Shown in pieces: positions 60,266 to 64,000 of a stretch of DNA of 64,000 nucleotides (the stretch's first letter is position 1; each line of letters begins with the position of its first letter). The position numbers and the translations under genes are program-made. The notes beneath the pieces were generated by a model. It saw nothing but the letters and a program-made list of their open reading frames with translations, had not been told where the DNA came from and ran no database searches. The DNA comes from Rosenbergiella epipactidis (GTDB lineage Bacteria; Pseudomonadota; Gammaproteobacteria; Enterobacterales; Enterobacteriaceae): positions 1-64,000 of the forward strand of contig NZ_JABBFQ010000002.1 in the NCBI RefSeq assembly GCF_018494055.1, written 5' to 3'.

Positions 60266-60618
60266 CCACGAAATTGGCGATAGGCGTCAACTAACGCAAA
60301 GAAATCCTCGAAACCGCAAAACGCGAGGGATTCTTGGTCGTAGTAACTCATTCCTTCATCCAGTTCGTCGACACTTATCGCCAGTAAGTTTGCTTGGATC
60401 ATGATTTCATCGTCGCTCAATCCAATCGTGTATTCACGCCCTACATGTTGCCATTGTTGCTCTGTGCCTTTGATCCGCGTTGCGACCGTCATCACCGTAT
60501 CAAGGAGCGTCGGATCGGCAGTGACTTCTTCGTTAAACCATTGCCCGATAACTTCATGATCCATCGACATCTGCACACGGACGCCGCCCTCTATATCTTT
60601 AACAAACTGATAATCCAT
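60259..60618 (-). CDS. yacL: YacL family protein (UPF0231)
   Basis: The 119-residue protein matches the YacL family over its length (MDYQFVKDIEGGVRVQMSMDHEVIGQWFNEEV, seen in two parts, and GREYTIGLSDDEIMIQ). E. coli YacL has 120 residues. Function is unknown. It follows acnB on the same strand, separated by a strong terminator. Confidence 0.93.
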   Translation of the reverse strand: MDYQFVKDIEGGVRVQMSMDHEVIGQWFNEEVTADPTLLDTVMTVATRIKGTEQQWQHVGREYTIGLSDDEIMIQANLLAISVDELDEGMSYYDQESLAFCGFEDFFALVDAYRQFRGQ

Positions 60619-60664
60619 AATGATTTCTCTCTTCGTCTGGATTGGGGGATGCCATCCCTACAAC

Positions 60665-60695
60665 GATAAAAAGGGGAGCCAATGGCTCCCCTTTT
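60665..60695 (-). terminator. Rho-independent terminator after acnB
   Basis: AAAAGGGGAGCC pairs with GGCTCCCCTTTT across a three-base loop (60669-60695). On the minus strand the T run continues as TTTTTAT. It lies 34 bp past the acnB stop. Confidence 0.9.
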
Positions 60696-60728
60696 CGGTT
60701 GGATTATTATTTCATAGCCGGGAATTAA

Positions 60729-63326
60729 TTACACCGCGCTTTGAAAAATAACTTCATCCGCTTTCGATGTATATTGGTTGAGGCGGTCAAAATTGAGATA
60801 ACGATAAGTATCATCGGCACTCTTATCCACTTCATTCATATACGCTTGGTACTCATCTGCCGTCGGTAATTTACCCAATAGTGCCGATACCGCTGCAAGC
60901 TCAGCCGAAGCTAAGAATACATTAGCCCCTTGACCTAGACGGTTAGGGAAGTTACGGGTCGATGTTGACACGACGGTAGCGCCTTCCGCGACGCGCGCTT
61001 GGTTACCCATACAGAGTGAACAACCTGGGATCTCAACTCGCGCTCCGCTCTTACCAAAGATGCTGTAATAACCCTCTTCTGTAAGTTGTGCCGCATCCAT
61101 TTTAGTAGGAGGCGCGACCCACAGACGCGTTGGCAGTTGTCCTTTAAACTTATCCAGCAGTTTACCTGCCGCACGGAAGTGACCAATGTTAGTCATACAA
61201 GAGCCGATAAAGACTTCATCAATCTTCTCCCCCTGAACATCAGAGAGCGAGCGTGCATCATCAGGATCGTTCGGTGCACAAAGAATCGGTTCTTTGATCT
61301 CAGACAGGTCAATCTCAATGATTGCCGCATACTCAGCATCAGCATCGCCTTCCATCAATTGTGGATCAGCCAGCCATTTCTCCATGTTCTGGATACGACG
61401 CTCGATCGTACGGCGATCACCGTAACCCTCAGCGATCATCCACTTGAGCAGTACGACGTTCGAGTTTAGGTACTCAATGATCGGGGCTTGATCTAACTTG
61501 ATCGTACAGCCAGCAGCCGAACGCTCAGCTGAAGCATCTGAAAGTTCGAAAGCTTGCTCAACTTTTAAATCAGGTAACCCTTCGATTTCTAAGATACGTC
61601 CAGAGAAAACGTTCTTCTTACCCTTCTTCTCAACGGTAAGTAAGCCCTGCTTAATCGCATAAAGCGGAATGGCATGTACCAAATCACGTAGTGTAATACC
61701 GGGTTGGCGTTCACCTTTAAAGCGTACCAGAACCGACTCCGGCATATCGAGAGGCATCACACCTGTTGCGGCCGCGAAAGCGACAAGGCCAGATCCCGCA
61801 GGGAAAGAAATACCGATAGGGAAACGTGTATGTGAATCCCCCCCCGTTCCGACTGTGTCCGGTAACAGCATACGGTTTAACCAGCTGTGGATAATCCCAT
61901 CGCCTGGACGTAGTGAGACTCCGCCACGGTTCATAATGAAATCCGGTAGCGTATGGTGGGTCTGTACATCGACGGGCTTAGGATAAGCTGCAGTATGGCA
62001 GAAGGATTGCATCACGAGGTCGGCGGAGAAACCTAAACATGCGAGGTCTTTAAGTTCATCACGCGTCATCGGTCCAGTGGTATCTTGAGAACCTACCGAG
62101 GTCATTTTCGGTTCGCAATATTCTCCTGGACGAATACCGTCAACGCCGCATGCACGACCGACCATTTTTTGTGCTAGAGAGTAGCCACGAGTACTGGTCT
62201 CTACAGGTTTAGCACTACGGAACACGTCGCTAACCGGTAAATCGAGCGACTCGCGAGCTTTGGTTGTCAATCCACGGCCAATGATCAATGGAATACGCCC
62301 ACCAGCACGGACTTCGTCCAATAATACTTCTGTTTTCAGTTCGAAACGAACGAGGACATCGTCCGTGTCGTGGCGACAAATTTCGCCCTTGTAAGGGTAG
62401 ATATCAATCACATCGCCCATATTCAGGTCGCTAACATCGACCTCAATCGGCAATGCGCCCGCATCTTCCATAGTATTGAAGAAAATCGGCGCGATTTTAC
62501 TCCCTAATACTACCCCACCGCCCTTCTTATTCGGTACATGGGGGATGTCGTCACCCATAAACCACAGGACAGAGTTTGTCGCAGATTTACGAGACGAACC
62601 GGTTCCCACAACATCCCCAACATAGGCAAGAGGGTAGCCTTGGGTTGCGAGTTGCTCAATTTGTTTTATTGGACCGACATTCCCAGGCTCATCCGGCACT
62701 ATCCCTTCCCGTTCGTTTTTCAACATCGCCAGAGCGTGTAAAGGAATATCAGGGCGGGACCAAGCATCTGGAGCAGGTGACAGGTCATCCGTATTCGTTT
62801 CGCCCGTCACTTTAAAGACGGTTACGGTAATTTTTTCTGCTAATTGAGGGCGCGCTTTAAACCATTCAGCTTCCGCCCACGATTTAAGGATCTGCTCGGC
62901 GTACGCGTTACCTGCTTTCGCTTTTTCCTCAACGTCGTAGAAATTATCAAACATTAGCAGGGTATGGGATAAGGCTTTGGCAGCAAGAGGGGCCAGAGAG
63001 TCATCGTCCAACAGCTCGATTAACGGATGGATGTTATAGCCACCTTGCATCGTTCCTAACAGTTCCGTCGCTTTTTCACGAGAAACTAATGGCGATGCCG
63101 TTTCGCCTTTTGCTACAGCTGCAAGAAAACCAGCTTTAACATAGGCCGCTTCATCAACACCCGGCGGAATTCGATTCACTAATAAGTCGACCAGAAACTC
63201 TTCTTCACCTTGAGGTGGATTTTTGAGTAATTCTACTAGGCCAGCCATTTGGGTCGCATCTAAAGGCTTAGGTACGATCCCTTGGGCAGCACGTTCAGCA
63301 ACGTGCTCACGGTATTCTTCTAGCAC
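60729..63326 (-). CDS. acnB: Aconitate hydratase B
   Basis: Main TCA-cycle aconitase, isomerising citrate and isocitrate through a 4Fe-4S cluster; apo-AcnB also binds mRNA in E. coli. The 865 residues equal E. coli AcnB. Order: HEAT-like domain 5, then swivel domain 4 ([16 protein letters not shown]), then domains 1-3 with cluster cysteines in [11 protein letters not shown] and [10 protein letters not shown]. The start is GTG at 63326, with GAGGAG six bases upstream, giving (M)[11 protein letters not shown]. An upstream TTG in frame would add 12 unconserved residues. Confidence 0.96.
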   Translation of the reverse strand: MLEEYREHVAERAAQGIVPKPLDATQMAGLVELLKNPPQGEEEFLVDLLVNRIPPGVDEAAYVKAGFLAAVAKGETASPLVSREKATELLGTMQGGYNIHPLIELLDDDSLAPLAAKALSHTLLMFDNFYDVEEKAKAGNAYAEQILKSWAEAEWFKARPQLAEKITVTVFKVTGETNTDDLSPAPDAWSRPDIPLHALAMLKNEREGIVPDEPGNVGPIKQIEQLATQGYPLAYVGDVVGTGSSRKSATNSVLWFMGDDIPHVPNKKGGGVVLGSKIAPIFFNTMEDAGALPIEVDVSDLNMGDVIDIYPYKGEICRHDTDDVLVRFELKTEVLLDEVRAGGRIPLIIGRGLTTKARESLDLPVSDVFRSAKPVETSTRGYSLAQKMVGRACGVDGIRPGEYCEPKMTSVGSQDTTGPMTRDELKDLACLGFSADLVMQSFCHTAAYPKPVDVQTHHTLPDFIMNRGGVSLRPGDGIIHSWLNRMLLPDTVGTGGDSHTRFPIGISFPAGSGLVAFAAATGVMPLDMPESVLVRFKGERQPGITLRDLVHAIPLYAIKQGLLTVEKKGKKNVFSGRILEIEGLPDLKVEQAFELSDASAERSAAGCTIKLDQAPIIEYLNSNVVLLKWMIAEGYGDRRTIERRIQNMEKWLADPQLMEGDADAEYAAIIEIDLSEIKEPILCAPNDPDDARSLSDVQGEKIDEVFIGSCMTNIGHFRAAGKLLDKFKGQLPTRLWVAPPTKMDAAQLTEEGYYSIFGKSGARVEIPGCSLCMGNQARVAEGATVVSTSTRNFPNRLGQGANVFLASAELAAVSALLGKLPTADEYQAYMNEVDKSADDTYRYLNFDRLNQYTSKADEVIFQSAV

Positions 63327-63424
63327 GACGTTCTCCTCGCTCACATTGTTATAGCTTTTCAACCCTCTACTACCGATAAATTATCATCTTTTTATAGGTT
63401 TTTGATGGTCGGTTTAGCCCACTG

Positions 63425-63453
63425 AGAATAGCAGTATTTTTATTCTTTGTTAA
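63425..63453 (-). promoter_or_regulatory. Candidate acnB promoter
   Basis: On the minus strand, TTAACA (63453-63448) and TATTCT (63430-63425) are spaced exactly 17 bp, giving a leader of about 90 nt. The rest of the 460-bp gap between lpd and acnB (63327-63788) shows only this and the lpd terminator; no ORF is convincing. Confidence 0.45.
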
Positions 63454-63733
63454 TCTGTTTACAAAAACACAACATAATCACTACTAAATTAAACGCAGTG
63501 CCATGATAAAAATAACCTTTTGTACCAAGGTGTTAGCGAATCATGCTACCGAGTTGTTTACGCGAATCCCTCAATGTAGCCCTTAACGATAACAGTAATA
63601 CTAGGTTTATCTCATGGCGTTAATCACATTTCTAACATCGATGAGCTGACATCTTTATCTTACCTAACGCCTATTTTCGAACGCTGTCGAGCATTTTAAT
63701 TAAGCTTCGCCCTGCTCGTTCCATCGCTTAAGC

Positions 63734-63763
63734 AAAAAAAAACCGCGATAGTAATCGCGGTTT
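63734..63763 (-). terminator. Rho-independent terminator after lpd
   Basis: On the minus strand, AAACCGCGAT (63763-63754) pairs with ATCGCGGTTT (63749-63740) across TACT, followed by TTTTTT. It is 26 bp beyond the lpd stop codon. Confidence 0.93.
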
Positions 63764-63788
63764 GTAGCAAAGCTTCGTTAACTAACGC

Positions 63789-64000
63789 TTACTTTTTCTT
63801 CGCTTTAGGGTTAGGTAAATCGGTAATGCTTCCTTCGAAGATTTCCGCTGCCAGACCGATTGACTCGTGTAACGTTGGGTGAGCATGGATGGTCAACGCA
63901 ATATCTTCTGCATCACAACCCATCTCAATCGCTAGACCAATTTCGCCTAACAGTTCACCACCGTTGGTGCCAACGATGGCACCACCGATTACACGGTGTG
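63789..64000 (-). CDS. lpd: Dihydrolipoamide dehydrogenase, C-terminal part
   Basis: E3 component shared by pyruvate and 2-oxoglutarate dehydrogenase complexes. Only the last 69 or so codons lie in the window, and the gene runs off the right end. The translated tail contains the dimerisation domain ([20 protein letters not shown]), the active-site base region HAHPTLHES with the His-Pro pair, and the terminal LPNPKAKKK identical to E. coli Lpd. It is upstream of acnB on the same strand. Confidence 0.96.
   Translation of the reverse strand, partial: HRVIGGAIVGTNGGELLGEIGLAIEMGCDAEDIALTIHAHPTLHESIGLAAEIFEGSITDLPNPKAKKK

Noticed and set aside
61086-61469. 127-codon plus-strand ORF inside acnB
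   Set aside because: It is antisense to a strongly conserved acnB region and has no start signal; its openness follows from acnB codon use.

Overview
This window is an enterobacterial (order Enterobacterales, Gammaproteobacteria) chromosome segment made almost entirely of core genes. The assignment rests on protein-level recognition of nearly every gene and on gene order: read in reverse, it follows the E. coli K-12 stretch from lpd to rrnH. The sequences have diverged clearly from E. coli, and many accessory genes that E. coli carries here are missing. An Erwiniaceae-like or other small-genome relative is plausible, but the genus cannot be fixed from this sequence alone.

Layout. 1-570: the 5' end of a 16S rRNA gene (minus strand) with its boxA leader and tandem P1/P2 promoters. 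573-4026: gmhB, then the divergent methionine transporter operon metNIQ with MetJ-box-like sequence over its promoter. 4087-10284: rcsF-trmO, proS, arfB-yaeQ, rof, and gloA2-tilS. 10301-27027: a long minus-strand block holding accA, dnaE, rnhB, the lipid A and envelope cluster (lpxB, lpxA, fabZ, lpxD, skp, bamA, rseP), cdsA, ispU, dxr and frr. 27158-29990: pyrH, tsf and rpsB with the rpsB leader. 30168-35096: map, glnD, dapD and yaeH on the plus strand. 35165-38701: a CspA-type cold-shock gene with a long structured leader, degP with a sigma-E-like promoter, and dgt. 38797-43553: mtn, then a divergent pair that E. coli lacks here (a PRISE-type enone reductase and a LysR regulator), then erpA and hemL. 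43572-57017: mrcB, hrpB, thpR-sfsA, dksA-gluQ, pcnB-folK-panB-panC and yadG-yadH. 57018-57471: a gene-free gap. 57472-64000: hpt, cueO with a CueR-type promoter, yacC, yacL, acnB and the 3' end of lpd.

The genes serve translation (rpsB, tsf, frr, map, proS, arfB, tilS, gluQ, trmO), envelope assembly (lpx genes, bamA, skp, degP, rseP, mrcB, ispU, cdsA, rcsF), DNA replication and nucleotide metabolism (dnaE, rnhB, dgt, pyrH, hpt), and central or cofactor metabolism (accA, acnB, lpd, hemL, erpA, folK, panBC, dapD, dxr). No CRISPR array, insertion sequence, prophage or defence island was seen. The points most worth checking are the PRISE reductase/LysR pair, a ThpR homologue lacking the first catalytic histidine, the cspA-like gene with a conserved cold-shock leader where E. 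coli has cdaR, an apparent AUU start codon in pcnB, a very glutamine-rich PBP1B tail, a 30-bp perfect palindrome upstream of rrn P1, and a 454-bp gap with hairpins where E. coli has can.
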